The notes: a model not told the origin generated them from the letters alone. 64,000 nt of DNA from Pseudomonas panipatensis (GCF_900099785.1 NZ_FNDS01000004.1:124001-188000), one strand, 5' to 3'. Positions 1-8,585 are shown, numbered from the stretch's first letter. Numbers and translations: made by a program.

Positions 1-1058
1 CAGCCGGCCAGGCCACAGGTGCGGTAAGCGTGCCAGGCGGCCTTCATCACCTGGCTTTGACTGGTAGCCGCCAACACCAGGTAACTCTTCACGTTCAGGC
101 TCTGCGCCGCCAGCGCTTCGAGCTGCATGCGCAGCGCCGGATCACTGGCCGGCAGTCCGGCGGTGTCGATCAGCACCAGGCGCTTGCGCGCCAAAGGCGC
201 CATGGCCTGTACCAGAGACTGACCGGGATCGACCAGGGTCACCGGGACGTTGAGGATGCGCCCGAGGGTCTTGATCTGCTCCTGGGCGCCCAGGCGGAAA
301 CTGTCCATGCTCACCAGCGCCAGGCTCTGCGCGCCGTATTTCAGGACGTAACGCGCGGCCAGCTTGGCCAAAGTGGTGGTCTTGCCCATCCCGGCCGGAC
401 CGACCAGGGCGATCACCCCACCCTGCTCCAGCAAGTCTGCGTCCGGCGTGCGGATGGCGCGCGCCAGATGCGCCAGGAGCATGCGCCAGGCCTGTTTGGG
501 ATCGGCAATGCCGGCCACGCGCTCGAGCAGTTGGCGGCTCAGGTCGGCCGGCATGCCCATGCGCTGCAGGCGGCGCCACAGGCCAGCCTGCTTGGGCCGC
601 TGGCTCTGCAGTTGATTCCAGGCGATGGAACCAAGCTGCACTTCGATCAGCTCGCGCAGCCCGTTGAGTTCGAAGCGCATGGCTTCCAGAGTCTGCTGGC
701 TGGCGCTCGGTGCGGCAGGCGCCACCGGCGCGGCCATGGCTTCGGCCAGGCTCGGGCGCTTGGCGGGTTCGGCGCCATACAATTGACGATCCTTGCGCGC
801 ATCCTGCGCGGCGCGGATCGGCGTGCTCAGCTCGGCGCGGGCCTGAGCGATGCGCGCCTGGGTCTTGCGCAACTCGGCTTCCAGCGCAGGATTCGGCTTA
901 CTGGCGGCCGCCGGCGGCTGATAGTCCAGCGCCGCAGTCAGCTCGACGCCACCCGCGACCCGGCGGTTGCCGATGATGGCGGCATCCGCGCCCAGCTCAT
1001 CACGGACCAGCTTCATGGCCTGGCGCATATCGGCGGCGAAAAAGCGTTTAACCTGCAT
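1..1058 (-). CDS. flhF: Flagellar SRP-family GTPase FlhF (3' part outside window)
   Basis: FlhF is an SRP-type GTPase that sets polar placement and number of flagella. I read 352 codons from the ATG at 1058; the gene runs off the left edge, so the C-terminus is missing. The N-terminus (MQVKRFFAADMRQAMKLV) is typical. A proline/alanine-rich linker follows at about residues 95-120, then the NG domain with P-loop GPAGMGKTTT near residues 219-228, the MDSFRLGAQEQ motif and LIDTAGL. It starts 10 bases after the flhA stop, so the two are surely co-transcribed. In pseudomonads fleN and fliA normally follow, beyond this window. Confidence 0.95.
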   Translation of the reverse strand, partial: MQVKRFFAADMRQAMKLVRDELGADAAIIGNRRVAGGVELTAALDYQPPAAASKPNPALEAELRKTQARIAQARAELSTPIRAAQDARKDRQLYGAEPAKRPSLAEAMAAPVAPAAPSASQQTLEAMRFELNGLRELIEVQLGSIAWNQLQSQRPKQAGLWRRLQRMGMPADLSRQLLERVAGIADPKQAWRMLLAHLARAIRTPDADLLEQGGVIALVGPAGMGKTTTLAKLAARYVLKYGAQSLALVSMDSFRLGAQEQIKTLGRILNVPVTLVDPGQSLVQAMAPLARKRLVLIDTAGLPASDPALRMQLEALAAQSLNVKSYLVLAATSQSQVMKAAWHAYRTCGLAG

Positions 1059-1068
1059 GGCGCTGTCC

Positions 1069-3192
1069 TTAATTCTGTCCAACGGTGGCGACTATGGTGA
1101 CTTGCTTGTTGTCCGGTATTTCCTGGTAGGCCAGCACGCTCATGGTGGATACCGCCATCCGCGCGAATCGCGACATCATCGCGCGAATCGGACCTGCCAC
1201 CAGGAGGATCGCCGGCTTGCCGAGCACTTCCTGGCGCTGCGCCGCATCGACCAGCGAGCGTTGCAGCTTTTCGGCCATTCCCGGCTCCAACAACATGCCA
1301 TCTTCCGAACCTTGTCCGGCCTTCTGCAGGCTATTCAGCAAAATCTGTTCCAACCTGGGTTCCAGGGTGATCACAGGCAGCTCCGAGTCAAGCCCCACAA
1401 TGCTTTGCACGATGGCGCGAGATAGCGCGACGCGGACCGCAGCAACCATCGCGGCGGGATCTTGACTCTTGGCGGCCACATTGGCGATGGCCTCGGCAAT
1501 GGTGCGGATATCGCGTACCGGCACCTGCTCCTGCAGCAGCGCCTGCAGGACCTTGAGCAGGGTGGACAGGGAAATCAGTCCCGGAACCAACTCTTCCGCC
1601 AGCTTGGGCGAGGTCTTGGCCAGCAGTTGCATCAGTTGCTGGACTTCCTCGTGCCCGAGCAGTTCGTGCGCGTGCTTGTGCAGGACCTGGTTGAGGTGCG
1701 TGGCGACCACCGTGCTCGGGTCTACCACGGTGTATCCCAGCGACTGCGCCTGATCGCGCTGACCGGCCTCGATCCACACGGCTTCCAGGCCGAACGCCGG
1801 GTCCTTGCCAGCGATGCCGTTGAGCGTGCCGAACACCTGCCCCGGATTGATCGCCAATTCGCGGTCGGGGTAGATCTCGGCTTCCGCCACGCTGACACCC
1901 ATCAGCGTCAAACGATAGGCGTTGGGCAACAGGTCGAGGTTGTCGCGGATGTGCACCGACGGCATCAGGAAGCCCAGGTCCTGGGACAGCTTCTTGCGTA
2001 CGCCCTTGATCCGCGCCAGCAACTGGCCGCCCTGGTTGCGGTCGACCAGCGGGATCAGCCGGTAGCCAACTTCCAGACCGACCATGTCCACCGGGGTCAC
2101 GTCGTCCCAGCCGAGTTCCTTGGTTTCCTGGGCGCGCTGTGCTGGCAGCAATTCCTGCTGACGCTGGGTTTCCTGTTCCTCGGCCTGCACCGCCTTGCGC
2201 TGGCGCTGCCAGATCAACCAGGCGCCGGCGGCGGCCAGGCCACCCAGGCCGACGAAGGAAATATGCGGCATGCCCGGCACCAGGCCCATGGCGATGAGGA
2301 TCGCGGCGGAAACCGCCAGGGCCTTGGGCGAGGCGAACATCTGCCGGTTGACCTGCTGGCCCATGTCCTCGGAGCTGGAAACCCGGGTGACCATGATCGC
2401 CGCCGCGGTGGACAGCAGCAGCGAGGGCAACTGCGCCACCAAACCGTCGCCGATGGTGAGCAGCGAATAGACCTTGCCGGCGTCGCCGAAGGACATCTGG
2501 TGCTGGATCACACCGATGGCCACGCCACCGATCAGGTTGATGAAGAGGATCAGCAGGCCGGCGACGGCGTCGCCGCGAACGAACTTACTGGCACCGTCCA
2601 TGGAGCCGTAGAAGTCGGCTTCCTGGGCCACCTCGGCGCGACGCTTCTTGGCCTCCGCCTGCTCGATCAGACCGGCGTTGAGGTCGGCGTCGATGGCCAT
2701 CTGCTTGCCGGGCATGGCGTCCAGGGTGAAACGCGCGCTGACTTCGGAAATCCGCCCGGCGCCCTTGGTGACCACCACGAAGTTGATGATCATGAGGATC
2801 GCGAAGACCACGATACCGACCACGTAGTTGCCGCCGATCACCACCTCGCCGAAGGCCTGGATCACCTTGCCCGCGGCGGCGTGGCCGTCATGGCCATGAA
2901 GCAGCACCACGCGGGTGGAGGCGACGTTCAGCGCCAGGCGCAGCAGGGTCGCGACCAGCAGGATGGTCGGGAACACCGCGAAGTCCAGCGGACGCAGGGC
3001 GTACACGGAGACGAGCAGGACGACGATGGACAGGGCGATGTTGAAGGTGAAGAGCACATCCAGCAGGAACGGCGGGATCGGCAGGGTCATCATCCCCAGC
3101 ATCGCCAGGAGCAGCAGCGGCACCCCCAGGTTGCCGCGGCCCAGTCCTGCCAGATTGCTGCGTACTGCGCCGACCCATTGCGAACGATCCAC
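1069..3192 (-). CDS. flhA: Flagellar export gate protein FlhA
   Basis: FlhA forms the export gate of the flagellar type III secretion apparatus in the inner membrane. The N-terminal half carries about eight membrane segments and the family signature (FNIALSIVVLL, ALRPLDFAVFPTILL, GDAVAGLLILFINLIGG). The C-terminal cytoplasmic half binds substrate-chaperone complexes. An upstream in-frame ATG at 3225 has no ribosome site. I prefer the GTG at 3192 (VDRSQWVG), which has AGGGGAG just upstream and gives 707 residues, the length I recall for the P. aeruginosa protein. An RpoN promoter lies about 90 bases upstream, so flhA starts its own operon with flhF even though a catabolic gene precedes it on the same strand. 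Confidence 0.96.
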   Translation of the reverse strand: MDRSQWVGAVRSNLAGLGRGNLGVPLLLLAMLGMMTLPIPPFLLDVLFTFNIALSIVVLLVSVYALRPLDFAVFPTILLVATLLRLALNVASTRVVLLHGHDGHAAAGKVIQAFGEVVIGGNYVVGIVVFAILMIINFVVVTKGAGRISEVSARFTLDAMPGKQMAIDADLNAGLIEQAEAKKRRAEVAQEADFYGSMDGASKFVRGDAVAGLLILFINLIGGVAIGVIQHQMSFGDAGKVYSLLTIGDGLVAQLPSLLLSTAAAIMVTRVSSSEDMGQQVNRQMFASPKALAVSAAILIAMGLVPGMPHISFVGLGGLAAAGAWLIWQRQRKAVQAEEQETQRQQELLPAQRAQETKELGWDDVTPVDMVGLEVGYRLIPLVDRNQGGQLLARIKGVRKKLSQDLGFLMPSVHIRDNLDLLPNAYRLTLMGVSVAEAEIYPDRELAINPGQVFGTLNGIAGKDPAFGLEAVWIEAGQRDQAQSLGYTVVDPSTVVATHLNQVLHKHAHELLGHEEVQQLMQLLAKTSPKLAEELVPGLISLSTLLKVLQALLQEQVPVRDIRTIAEAIANVAAKSQDPAAMVAAVRVALSRAIVQSIVGLDSELPVITLEPRLEQILLNSLQKAGQGSEDGMLLEPGMAEKLQRSLVDAAQRQEVLGKPAILLVAGPIRAMMSRFARMAVSTMSVLAYQEIPDNKQVTIVATVGQN

Positions 3193-3278
3193 CCCGAACT
3201 CCCCTACTACCCTGGTGCGGACCATCGGCCCACGAGAATCAAACTTTTGACGCCGGAAGCGGCGCTACAGGGCTGGTA

Positions 3279-3293
3279 GCAGGAAGTGTTCCA
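3279..3293 (-). promoter_or_regulatory. Sigma-54 (-24/-12) promoter of flhA-flhF
   Basis: On the minus strand the sequence reads TGGAAC-ACTTC-CTGC, with the GG and GC dinucleotides exactly 10 bases apart. This is close to the RpoN consensus TGGCAC-N5-TTGC. The predicted start, about 12 bases past the GC, leaves a leader of about 75 bases before the flhA GTG. Flagellar class II genes of Pseudomonas are driven by RpoN with FleQ. It lies between the catabolic gene at 3390 and flhA. Confidence 0.8.
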
Positions 3294-3318
3294 ACTTTCT
3301 CCGGGGCTGGGTCGCGAG

Positions 3319-3349
3319 AGCCAGTCCCCGGTTGGCCGGGGCGCTGGCT
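3319..3349 (-). terminator. GC-rich hairpin downstream of the flavin reductase gene
   Basis: AGCCAG and CCCCGG arms pair with CCGGGG and CTGGCT around a TTGG loop, giving a 12-bp stem with a small bulge. It lies after the stop of the flavin reductase gene and before the flhA promoter. No T-run follows, so this is a possible insulator or Rho-type end rather than a classical intrinsic terminator. Confidence 0.4.
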
Positions 3350-3389
3350 GCGGCGAACCGCGTTGCGCGATTCGGGCCCGATCCGGGCG

Positions 3390-4331
3390 TTACGCGGGCT
3401 GTGCGATCGCCCTGAGGACATCCTTGAAGGTTTCGATCTGCTGTTCGCTGAAGCGCGAGAAGATCTTCGCCTGCTGTTCCTCGGCGATGGTCCACAGGGT
3501 TTCCGCCTGATCGATGCCGGCCGGGGTCAGGCCGTAGCCGGGCTCGCTGCCTTGCAGCAGGCCCTTGCGCTTGAGGTTCTCCAGCGCCTCCTCGATCTCG
3601 CGCTGCGGCATGGCGACCAGTTGCTGCAGGGCGAGCATGTCCAGGCTGGCGTCCTTCTCCAACACCATCAGCATGCGCGCTTCGCTGGTCCGCAAGCCGC
3701 TGGCCATCTGCCGCGGCTGGTAGTCGCTCTGGTAGCTGCGCACGGCCTGCGTCATCAAATAGTAGAGATTGTGGTTCAAGCGGCCCTGGAAGGCGGTACG
3801 CGGCATCCCGGCCTCGACCTTGCGCAGGCGCGGGTGCGGCAGCACGGTCGAGTAGACGCCCTGGTGGTAGAGCAAAGGGGCGCGGCCCAGGTCGTCGAAG
3901 GCCAGTACCCGACCGATGAGAATCCAGTGGTCCCCACCGTCGACCTGCTGGTGCTTTTCACACTGGAAGCGCGCGGCGCAGTCGGCGAACAGCGGCGCGC
4001 CGCCCATGCCGGTCTCGCAGGCGACGCCGGCGAATTTGTCGGCGCTGGGGCGAGCGAACTGGTTGGACAGGTCGATCTGGTCGGCCGCCAGAATGTTGAC
4101 CGCGAAATGACTGGCCCGCTCGAACACCTCGTAGCTACTGGAACGCTTGTCGATGCTCCACAGCACCAGCGGCGGATCGAGGGATACCGAGTTGAAGCTG
4201 TTGGCGGTGACGCCGGCGCGCTGGCCGTCCGCGCTGGCGGCGGTCATGACGGTGACGCCGGTGGCGAAGTTGCCCAGGGCACGGCGGAAGGCGCGCGGGT
4301 CGAAGCCCGTTTCATTGTTGTTCTGGGTCAT
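3390..4331 (-). CDS. 4-hydroxyphenylacetate 3-hydroxylase, reductase component (C1 type, with MarR-like domain)
   Basis: Supplies reduced FMN to the oxygenase encoded just upstream (4432-5604). Residues 12-165 are a flavin-reductase (FMN-binding split barrel) domain (RRALGNFATGVTVMTA, ANSFNSVSLDPPLVLW). Residues from about 190 to the end form a MarR-like winged helix (RTSEARMLMVLEKDASLD, LENLKRKGLLQ). This fusion and the length of 313 residues match the NADH:FMN reductase C1 of Acinetobacter baumannii HPAH, in which the MarR-like domain senses 4-HPA and stimulates flavin release. The ATG at 4331 follows GGAGGA by seven bases; an upstream ATG at 4376 is ignored. Codons 3-7 contain an A-rich AACAACAA stretch, a possible Hfq/Crc site. 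Confident of the family; substrate inferred from the context. Confidence 0.9.
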   Translation of the reverse strand: MTQNNNETGFDPRAFRRALGNFATGVTVMTAASADGQRAGVTANSFNSVSLDPPLVLWSIDKRSSSYEVFERASHFAVNILAADQIDLSNQFARPSADKFAGVACETGMGGAPLFADCAARFQCEKHQQVDGGDHWILIGRVLAFDDLGRAPLLYHQGVYSTVLPHPRLRKVEAGMPRTAFQGRLNHNLYYLMTQAVRSYQSDYQPRQMASGLRTSEARMLMVLEKDASLDMLALQQLVAMPQREIEEALENLKRKGLLQGSEPGYGLTPAGIDQAETLWTIAEEQQAKIFSRFSEQQIETFKDVLRAIAQPA

Positions 4332-4431
4332 GGGGAAATCCTCCGCGCCGGCGCGCTGGCCGGCGGGTCGATGCAAGGATGCGACGGCCGCTGCACACAG
4401 CCGCCGGGAGAGGCAGTAGGCGACGGCCCGG

Positions 4432-5604
4432 TCAGACCATGCTCGGGTCCGGCTCCAGCCCCATCAGCTCGCGGCCGAGAATCTGCGCGCAGACGTCGTA
4501 GTCGGTATAGGCATGGGCGCCGGTCATGTGCGAATCGCGGAACAAGCGCTGCAGCTCGTTGCTCTCGAACCAGGCGGTACCGCCTGCGGCGGCGAACAGG
4601 CGATCCACCGCCTCGATGCACATTTTCACCGCGTAGCCCTGGTTGGTGCGCCAGAAGGCCAGGGTCTGACGATCCGGGTAGCGATGCGCGCGGCCATGTT
4701 CGGCATGTTCCTCCCAGGTCTTTTCCAGGAAGGCGCGGGCGGCCGCCACCTGATGAGTGGATTCGGCCAGCCGCATCAGCGCCGGGGTCGCGGTGCCGAC
4801 GCTGACGCCGGTGTAGGCGCGCACGCGGTTGCGGGTCTTCTCGGCGAAGGCCGCCAGCATCCGCTCGGCGACACCCAGGCTGATGGCCGAGAAACCACTG
4901 GCGAAATAGGGCCGGTACGGGGCGTAGAAAATCTGGCTGTCGGGATACAGGCCGAATCCGGCGGAGCGTCCTTCCATCATGTCCTTGGCCGCTTCGATAC
5001 GGTGGTTGGGGATGAACACATCCTCGAGGATCAGGGTCTTGGTGCCGCTGCCACGCATGCCGGCGACGAACCAGTCATCGCGAATCCGATAGTCGGCACG
5101 CGGCACGATGCCGAACGAATAGACCGGGTCGCCAGCGTCCTGCGCCTGCCGGCGAAAGCCGACGATGGCCCACTCGGCATGATCGCAGCCGCTGCTCCAG
5201 CCCATCTCGCCGCTGAATAGCACACCGCCCTCGGTCTCCCGCACCTTGCCGAACGGCGCGATGCTGCTGCTCGCGGTGGCGTCCGGGTTCTCGCCCCAGA
5301 CTTCGTCCTGCAACCGCTTGGAGAACAGCGCCATCTGATGGCTGTGGGTACACAGCAGACTGAAGGCCCAGGCAGTACCGGCGCAGGCCCCGGCGAGGGC
5401 GACCACGCAGTCGGCGAATTCCGGCAGGGAGATTTCCAGGCCGCCATAGGCCTTGGGCTGGAAAGCACGGTGCAGGCCGATGCCCTTGAGCAGGGCGATA
5501 TTCTCGGCGGGCACCATGCGCTCCTGTTCGGCACGGGCGGCATTGGCGGCGATGGCGGGCAGGACGGCTTGCAAGTCTTCGAGGAGGGAGTTTGGCTTTT
5601 TCAT
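4432..5604 (-). CDS. 4-hydroxyphenylacetate 3-hydroxylase, oxygenase component (C2 type)
   Basis: Flavin-dependent monooxygenase that hydroxylates 4-HPA to 3,4-dihydroxyphenylacetate (homoprotocatechuate) using reduced flavin from the C1 partner. It has the acyl-CoA-dehydrogenase fold and keeps blocks I recall from A. baumannii C2: GACAGTAWAFSLLCTHSHQ, ATASSSIAPFGKV, GWSSGCDHAE, AYTDYDVCAQILGRELMG. The His in AHAYTDYD and the Ser in WSSGCDHAE are the kind of active-site residues described for C2. I chose the ATG at 5604 (MKKPNSLLEDL, 390 residues); the upstream extension to 5775 has no similarity. The leader has AATAACAA next to the ribosome site. It is not the HpaB-type oxygenase of E. coli. 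Confidence 0.92.
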   Translation of the reverse strand: MKKPNSLLEDLQAVLPAIAANAARAEQERMVPAENIALLKGIGLHRAFQPKAYGGLEISLPEFADCVVALAGACAGTAWAFSLLCTHSHQMALFSKRLQDEVWGENPDATASSSIAPFGKVRETEGGVLFSGEMGWSSGCDHAEWAIVGFRRQAQDAGDPVYSFGIVPRADYRIRDDWFVAGMRGSGTKTLILEDVFIPNHRIEAAKDMMEGRSAGFGLYPDSQIFYAPYRPYFASGFSAISLGVAERMLAAFAEKTRNRVRAYTGVSVGTATPALMRLAESTHQVAAARAFLEKTWEEHAEHGRAHRYPDRQTLAFWRTNQGYAVKMCIEAVDRLFAAAGGTAWFESNELQRLFRDSHMTGAHAYTDYDVCAQILGRELMGLEPDPSMV

Positions 5605-5938
5605 CTGGATGGCCCTGATTGTTATTGGAGGCTCACCGAAGCGCCGGCGGCGGTCGCCATGCGACCCGAGCGGGCTGTCGGCTGGGCTCTCGAACGCGAT
5701 GGCGAGAGTGGCGGGAGCGATTATGGGAGGGTGCGGCAGCGTGCTTGAATGCAACTTCCGAGGACTAGATTGCACTTTCCACAGGATATTCAGTCATCGA
5801 AAGATGCCCTCTGGGCTGTGCCGAGTCGCTCCAGAGCAGGCGTGGCGCGGGCTACAGAGAAAAAGACGTTAACATGTGAACAGAGAAGCCGAGATCATTT
5901 ATCATGGCGCACCTCCGTTCGCCGCTCCGAGCGTCCCC
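5605..5938. promoter_or_regulatory. Divergent promoter region with TTAACA-type operator (5868-5881)
   Basis: Region of 334 bases between the oxygenase gene (leftward) and the MFS gene (rightward). At 5868-5881 it carries GTTAACATGTGAAC, an imperfect dyad around ACATGT that matches the TTAACA-N2-TTAA family seen upstream of hpaG1, feaR and the porin, with one mismatch. On the minus strand the oxygenase leader holds AATAACAA (5619-5626), a candidate Hfq/Crc site. No other gene is seen. Confidence 0.55.
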
Positions 5939-7168
5939 ATGCCCGCATCCCGCCCCTGGCCGACGTCCATCCGCGCCCTGCGCCATCGCAATTTCCGCCT
6001 GTATTTCTGTGGTTACGCGATTTCCACCCTGGGCACCTGGATTCAGCAGGTAGCCCTGGCCTGGCTGGTCTACCGGCTCAGCGGTTCGGCTGCCCTGCTC
6101 GGCGTGACCAGTTGCGTCGCCCTGCTGCCGCAACTGCTGATCGGCCCCCTGGCCGGCGCCTGGATCGACCGCCACGACAAGCGCCGCCTGCTGCTGATCA
6201 GCCAGAGCCTGCTCGCCGCCCAGGCCGCCGGACTGGCCGTGCTCACCCACAACGGCCTGATCGGGCCGGGGCTGATCGTCGCCATGTCGGCGCTGCTCGG
6301 CGTCCTCAATGCGCTGGACACGCCGCTGCGTCAATCGCTGCTGAGCCGCTTCGTCGACCAGCGCGAGGACTTGCCCAACGCCTTGGCGCTGAACGCCTCG
6401 CTGTTCACCTGCTCGCGCTTCGTCGGCCCGCCCCTGGCCGGCCTGTTGCTGGGGGTGACCAGCGAGAGCCTGTGCTTCGCCATCAATGCCTGCTCCTATC
6501 TGGCCCTGGTGATCGGCCTGCTGTGCGTCCGCCTGGCGCCCGCGCCACGCGCCGCGGGAAGCATGCGACACGTGTTCCGCGAAGGCCTGAACTACGCGCT
6601 GGAAACCCCCAACGTACGACGCATGATGCTCAGCGTGCTGCTGGTCAACCTCACCGCCTCCAGCTATGCGGCGCTACTGCCGGTGTTCGCCCGCGACATC
6701 TTCGCCGGTGACGCGCGCACCCTCGGCTGGCTGTGGGGCGCCGCCGGCCTCGGCTCGTTGCTGTCGACACTGTTCCTCGCCACGCTCACCAACCCAGCGC
6801 GGCTGCCCAAGGCGATCCTGGCTTCGGCCGTGGCCTGCGCCGTCGCCTTGCTGCTGTTCGCCGGCAGCCGCAACCTGCCGCTGTCGCTGGCGGCCATGGC
6901 GCTGCTCGGCTTCGGCGTATCGATCTGCAACGTCGGCACCAACATCGTTCTGCAAAGCCAGGCGCCGGAAAGGCTGCGCGGGCGGGTGGTATCGCTCTAT
7001 ACCTCGACACGCTTCGGTTTCGACGCCATCGGCGGACTGCTTGCCGGCGTGCTCGCGGCGCATTTCGGCGGCCCCTGGGCGATGGGCCTGGCCGGCGCCC
7101 TGCTGCTGACCTATTGCGTCTGGCTGAGCCAGCGCCCGGCCATGCCCGTGGAAGAGCAGGCCGCCTGA
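5939..7168 (+). CDS. MFS transporter (drug/siderophore-exporter-like family)
   Basis: Twelve-segment major facilitator protein, 409 residues from the ATG at 5939 (MPASRPWPTSIRALRHRNF). A GTG at 5876 would add 21 residues but overlaps a putative operator and has no ribosome site. The segment FRLYFCGYAISTLGTWIQQVALAWLV is typical of the MFS_3 / EntS-like branch, and GAWIDRHDKRRLL is the loop 2-3 motif. It is divergent from the 4-HPA hydroxylase and convergent with hpaA. Its role may be efflux of a toxic phenolic or catechol, or import; the family leans to efflux, but the substrate is unknown. Confidence 0.75.
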   Translation: MPASRPWPTSIRALRHRNFRLYFCGYAISTLGTWIQQVALAWLVYRLSGSAALLGVTSCVALLPQLLIGPLAGAWIDRHDKRRLLLISQSLLAAQAAGLAVLTHNGLIGPGLIVAMSALLGVLNALDTPLRQSLLSRFVDQREDLPNALALNASLFTCSRFVGPPLAGLLLGVTSESLCFAINACSYLALVIGLLCVRLAPAPRAAGSMRHVFREGLNYALETPNVRRMMLSVLLVNLTASSYAALLPVFARDIFAGDARTLGWLWGAAGLGSLLSTLFLATLTNPARLPKAILASAVACAVALLLFAGSRNLPLSLAAMALLGFGVSICNVGTNIVLQSQAPERLRGRVVSLYTSTRFGFDAIGGLLAGVLAAHFGGPWAMGLAGALLLTYCVWLSQRPAMPVEEQAA

Positions 7169-7186
7169 CGCAGCGCGCCGCTCATT

Positions 7187-7207
7187 GCCTGGCGCTCAGC
7201 GCCAGGC
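7187..7207. terminator. Hairpin between convergent MFS gene and hpaA
   Basis: GCCTGGCGC and GCGCCAGGC form a perfect 9-bp stem around a TCA loop. The loop is the hpaA stop codon on the minus strand. On the plus strand CTCTTCCTTG follows. It probably ends the MFS transcript and may stabilise the hpaA end. Confidence 0.5.
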
Positions 7208-8113
7208 CTCTTCCTTGTCCTCGGACTTGCGCTGGCGGTATTCGCCGGGCGCCATGCCGGCATTGCGGGTGAAGAAGCGGCTGAAATAGGCCGGGTCCTT
7301 GAAGCCGAGCTGGTAGCAAATCTCGTTCACCGAGCTGCCACCGAACAGCAACAGGCGCTTGGCTTCCTGCATCAAGCGCTCGTGGACCAGACGCTTGGAG
7401 GGCAGTCCGGCGACGCGGCGGCAGATGTCGTTGAGACGTGCCTCGGTGACGCCAATGCGCTCGGCATAGATCGCCAGCGGCCAGTGCTCCGGGTAATGCT
7501 CCTCGATCAGCGCATTGAAGCGATGGAAGAAGCGCAGGTCGTCACGCCGCGTCGGCTGCGCCTTGAGCGAGCGGGCGGAGAGCCGCAGCAGGCTGACGAA
7601 GACCAACCGGGTCAGGTCGGTCAGGGCCACGGCGCGCCCAGCACGGTCGGCGCGGAACTCGTCGCGGAGCATCTCGAACAGGCTGTCGAGCCGCGCCACT
7701 TCGCCGGCCAGCGCCTCGTCCAGTTCACCGAAGGCCACGCACACCGCACCGATGCGCGGCCCCTCGGCCAGGCCCTGCTCCGGCGCCAGCAACGGCCAGA
7801 GCAGTTGCTGGCGCACCGTCAACACATGGCCATCGGCGTCCGCCTCGGTGACGAAGGCATGGGGAATGGTCGGCGGGGTGAGGAAAAACAGCGGGCCTTG
7901 CTGATGGTAGAGCTGCTCGTCGAGGTAGACCCGTACCGAGCCGCTCTTCACGTAATGCACCTGGAAGAAACGGTCGTGGCGGTGCACCGGCATGTTGCGG
8001 CCGAAGAAGTCGGCGAGCTTGCCCAGCTCCTCGTAGTGCACCTCGGAATCGGCGTAACGCAAGTCATAGACCTGGCCGATGTCGATGTTCGGGATGGGCG
8101 TGCGGGTGGCCAT
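7196..8113 (-). CDS. hpaA: AraC-family activator of 4-HPA catabolism HpaA
   Basis: In E. coli HpaA activates the 4-HPA hydroxylase genes in response to 4-HPA. This protein has 305 residues: an N-terminal cupin-like sensor (PVHRHDRFFQVHYVKSGSVRV) and a C-terminal pair of helix-turn-helix motifs (AIYAERIGVTEARLNDICR and SVNEICYQLGFKDPAYFSR, then APGEYR). The ATG at 8113 is preceded by GGAGG. It lies 49 bases downstream of hpaR in the same direction and probably shares its transcript. The likely target is the C1/C2 hydroxylase pair, though I saw no obvious direct repeat for it there. Confidence 0.88.
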   Translation of the reverse strand: MATRTPIPNIDIGQVYDLRYADSEVHYEELGKLADFFGRNMPVHRHDRFFQVHYVKSGSVRVYLDEQLYHQQGPLFFLTPPTIPHAFVTEADADGHVLTVRQQLLWPLLAPEQGLAEGPRIGAVCVAFGELDEALAGEVARLDSLFEMLRDEFRADRAGRAVALTDLTRLVFVSLLRLSARSLKAQPTRRDDLRFFHRFNALIEEHYPEHWPLAIYAERIGVTEARLNDICRRVAGLPSKRLVHERLMQEAKRLLLFGGSSVNEICYQLGFKDPAYFSRFFTRNAGMAPGEYRQRKSEDKEEAWR

Positions 8114-8162
8114 GGCCAGGACCTCCGGGTGAGCCAGCGATCAGCGTCCGCCGTGCCGGGTC

Positions 8163-8585
8163 TCAGGGCTTGATCTGCTTCAACTCGTCGAGCAGGCCCA
8201 GCAGTTGCTGCAGCTTCTCTTCGCCGAACTGCTCCTGGATACGCCGGTAATTGTTCTCCATGCCTTCGCTCATGGCGACAAAGCACTGGTGGCCGTGCTC
8301 GGTCAGGCACACCAGCACCCGGCGCTGATCCTGCTCGGACTTCCAGCGGCGAACGATGCCGTCGCGCTCCATGCGGGCCAGCACGCCGGTCATGCTCGGC
8401 TTGAGGATGCACGCCTGCTGTGCCAGTTGGTAACTCTCCATCTCACCTTGTTGGCGGAGGATGCGGATGATCCGCCACTGCTGCTCGGTCAGGCCGTGCT
8501 GATTCAGCGACGGACGGAAGAACGCCATGGCGGCCTCGCGGGCCTGCAGCAGGGTGAGGGTCAGGGACGGACGTGGGCTCGACAT
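8163..8585 (-). CDS. hpaR: MarR-family repressor HpaR
   Basis: HpaR represses the homoprotocatechuate meta-pathway operon and is released by pathway aromatics. The gene encodes 140 residues. The core reads LTEQQWRIIRILRQQGEMES, then ACILKPSMTGVLARMERDG as recognition helix region and the wing KSEQDQRRVLVCLT. I chose the ATG at 8585 (MSSPRPSLTLTLLQ) because it aligns with the paralogue at 16253-16675; the open frame runs further upstream to 8780 without likeness to the family. It is divergent from hpaG1, and the 284-base intergenic region contains two strong dyads. Confidence 0.9.
   Translation of the reverse strand: MSSPRPSLTLTLLQAREAAMAFFRPSLNQHGLTEQQWRIIRILRQQGEMESYQLAQQACILKPSMTGVLARMERDGIVRRWKSEQDQRRVLVCLTEHGHQCFVAMSEGMENNYRRIQEQFGEEKLQQLLGLLDELKQIKP

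Noticed and set aside
1462-3279. 605-codon plus-strand frame opposite flhA
   Set aside because: Antisense shadow of a clear FlhA gene; composition is Gln/His/Arg-rich as expected from reverse reading of GC-rich codons, with no family likeness.
5876-5938. GTG start for the MFS gene at 5876
   Set aside because: It has no ribosome site, overlaps the putative operator, and the extra residues do not resemble the family; ATG at 5939 preferred.
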